From NCBI RefSeq assembly GCF_002806945.1, contig NZ_NIHC01000001.1:186001-250000 (forward strand): a stretch of DNA of 64,000 nucleotides, read 5' to 3'. Of the stretch, positions 62,834 to 64,000 are shown piece by piece. The notes under the pieces were generated by a model. That model worked only from the letters and a program-made list of their open reading frames with translations, made no database searches and was not told the DNA's origin. How positions within the stretch are numbered: the stretch's first letter is position 1; each line of letters starts with the position of its first letter. The stretch is from Marinobacter salexigens. Its GTDB lineage: Bacteria; Pseudomonadota; Gammaproteobacteria; Pseudomonadales; Oleiphilaceae. The position numbers and the translations under genes are program-made.

Positions 62834-64000
62834 CTATGTCTGCAATCGCTGAGCCAGCCGGGTGCTGTTCCGCGCAGCCAGGGCGTAAACCGATAACTGC
62901 GGGTTAGCACCAATGCTGGTAGGGAAAATCGAGGCATCGTGCACGCTGAGATTGCTCACCTGATGGTGTTCACCAAAACCGTTGACCACAGAATTTTCCG
63001 GTTTGCTGCCCATAACGCAGCCCCCCATCTGGTGAGCAGTGAACAGGCGGACCCTGTGAGGCGCCATGGCAAAACCATCAATAGCGGCTTTTGCGTCGGC
63101 CCAACTGGAATACCAATCGGAGTCCAGATGCATCAAGCGCACTTTGTCTGCGCCGGCGGCAAACTGAATTTCAGCCATGGTGTAAAATGCGTCACGAAGG
63201 CCTTTCCACAGGTAGTCACTGATCGGGTAATCCAGCATTGGGCTGCCATCGTCCCGCAGAGACACAGTACCGCCGGGGCTCTCTTCGTGAAAACCGTCCC
63301 GCATGAGGGCGATAACCGACTGCATCCAGGGTAGTCGAGCCATGTTTTTCGCCTGTTCGTCGCCATGGCCGGGAACAACACCGGCAGACATGGCCGGATG
63401 CAGGGGTGGCACTTCCAGTTTGTAACCAATCTCTCCATCTACGCCGTTGCGGAAGTTGAACTCATCGGAATAAACGGACTGCGGCGCACCGTAAAACGGG
63501 TCCACCAGTTTGGGCATTTGCGCAACGCTGGCGTTAACCGGGTGTATAAAGGAGCGCTTGCCAACACGTTCATAGGGGTCAGGTACTTTGGAGCGAAGCA
63601 GCAAGCCAGGCGAACCTATGGCGCTTGCCGCCACCACAAAGTGCCTGGCCTTGAGTGTTACCATAATCTTGCCAGGGGTGATGCCATCGCTGGCCATAGC
63701 GGTAGCTTGCAGGGATTCGATCCGGTCCTGGTTCATCACCAGTCGTTCGGCACGCAGCCCGTGGTACATGGTTGCGTTGTTGTCCAGAGCACCGGGAATG
63801 GTGGTCATCAATGCGCCTTGCTTGGCGTTGGTTGGGCAGCCTACGCCGCAGTAACCGAGATTCCAGCAACCATTAACGTTGCGCGGGATGATTTGCCAGC
63901 TAAATCCAAGCTTCTCGCATCCTTGTCGAAGTATGTCGTTGTTCAGGTTGGGGTCCATATCCCAGGGTGACATAGAGTGGCGGGTTTCACGGCCATCAAA
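62834..64000 (-). CDS. GMC-family oxidoreductase, N-terminus cut by window edge
   Basis: 389 codons without a stop at the right edge (nine codons lie beyond the ATG at 63973). GYCGVGCPTNAKQG and FVVAASAIGSPGLLLRS are GMC FAD-domain blocks, and the C-terminus VHDASIFPTSIGANPQLSVYALAAR holds the conserved Asn of the active site; HQMGGCVMG supplies the nearby His. Cys-rich stretches as in long-chain alcohol oxidases are partly visible. Substrate not known. The FAD-binding N-terminus with GxGxxG is outside the window. Confidence 0.87.
   Translation of the reverse strand, partial: FDGRETRHSMSPWDMDPNLNNDILRQGCEKLGFSWQIIPRNVNGCWNLGYCGVGCPTNAKQGALMTTIPGALDNNATMYHGLRAERLVMNQDRIESLQATAMASDGITPGKIMVTLKARHFVVAASAIGSPGLLLRSKVPDPYERVGKRSFIHPVNASVAQMPKLVDPFYGAPQSVYSDEFNFRNGVDGEIGYKLEVPPLHPAMSAGVVPGHGDEQAKNMARLPWMQSVIALMRDGFHEESPGGTVSLRDDGSPMLDYPISDYLWKGLRDAFYTMAEIQFAAGADKVRLMHLDSDWYSSWADAKAAIDGFAMAPHRVRLFTAHQMGGCVMGSKPENSVVNGFGEHHQVSNLSVHDASIFPTSIGANPQLSVYALAARNSTRLAQRLQT

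Overview
The window looks like a chromosome segment of a marine gammaproteobacterium, most likely Marinobacter or a close relative. This is inferred from the mix of families: FadE and AidB-type acyl-CoA dehydrogenases, TesB, a rubredoxin/rubredoxin reductase pair, PanP-type aspartate decarboxylase, Mg-type HemB, an extended PstC/PstA pair, a lipase foldase and a PEP-CTERM protein. Gene density is high. I see no rRNA, tRNA, transposase, prophage or CRISPR array. 58 protein genes are called, two of them cut by the window edges.

Layout. 1-3.6 kb: end-truncated uppP, then an arsenic cluster (acr3-arsH divergent from arsR) and a small outer-membrane-type protein. 3.7-5.9 kb: an SDR translationally coupled to a DUF3524/QTMAN-like glycosyltransferase, then a YciA thioesterase. 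6.0-11.5 kb: pstS-pstC-pstA-pstB-phoU behind a clear Pho box. 11.5-17.0 kb (minus strand): HIT protein, ubiquinone hydroxylase, YbaK, MscS, mnmH, then a non-coding RNA with 14 GGA motifs that reads as a CsrB/RsmZ-type CsrA sponge, then a VanZ-like protein. 17.1-24.9 kb: cysZ, rapA, fadE, crcB, a cold-shock gene and a GST. 25.1-36.7 kb: PhoD phosphatase, a divergent phosphoketolase-like enzyme, ilvD, pbpG, a short asparaginase domain, rsuA, a DUF457 membrane protein, a PEP-CTERM protein and a lytic transglycosylase.

36.9-49.1 kb: a receiver protein, phoB-phoR with its own Pho box, hpt-ubiC-ubiA, rubredoxin and its reductase, tesB, a 7TM-DISM/GGDEF/EAL protein, a flavodoxin and a diguanylate cyclase. 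49.3-64 kb: a PiT phosphate carrier, a small unknown protein, panP, a DUF503 protein, an aidB-like dehydrogenase with its TetR regulator, an orphan lipase foldase, hemB, ppk, a DUF945 protein, coaD and a truncated GMC oxidoreductase.

Two themes join the genes. The first is phosphate: the high-affinity uptake operon, its PhoU brake, the PhoBR sensor, secreted PhoD, low-affinity PiT and polyphosphate kinase all lie in one window, with strong Pho boxes before pstS and phoB. The second is post-transcriptional control. Besides the CsrB-like RNA there are three copies of a palindromic intergenic element (39989-40083, 51268-51376, 53648-53747). Their outer stems of 21-28 bp differ completely, but a core of 53-54 nt is shared and holds two hairpins with GGA-containing loops. 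The second hairpin loop is AGGGAT in every copy, and one copy matches the CsrA SELEX consensus exactly. This family, and its possible link to CsrA/RsmA, is the observation most worth following up.
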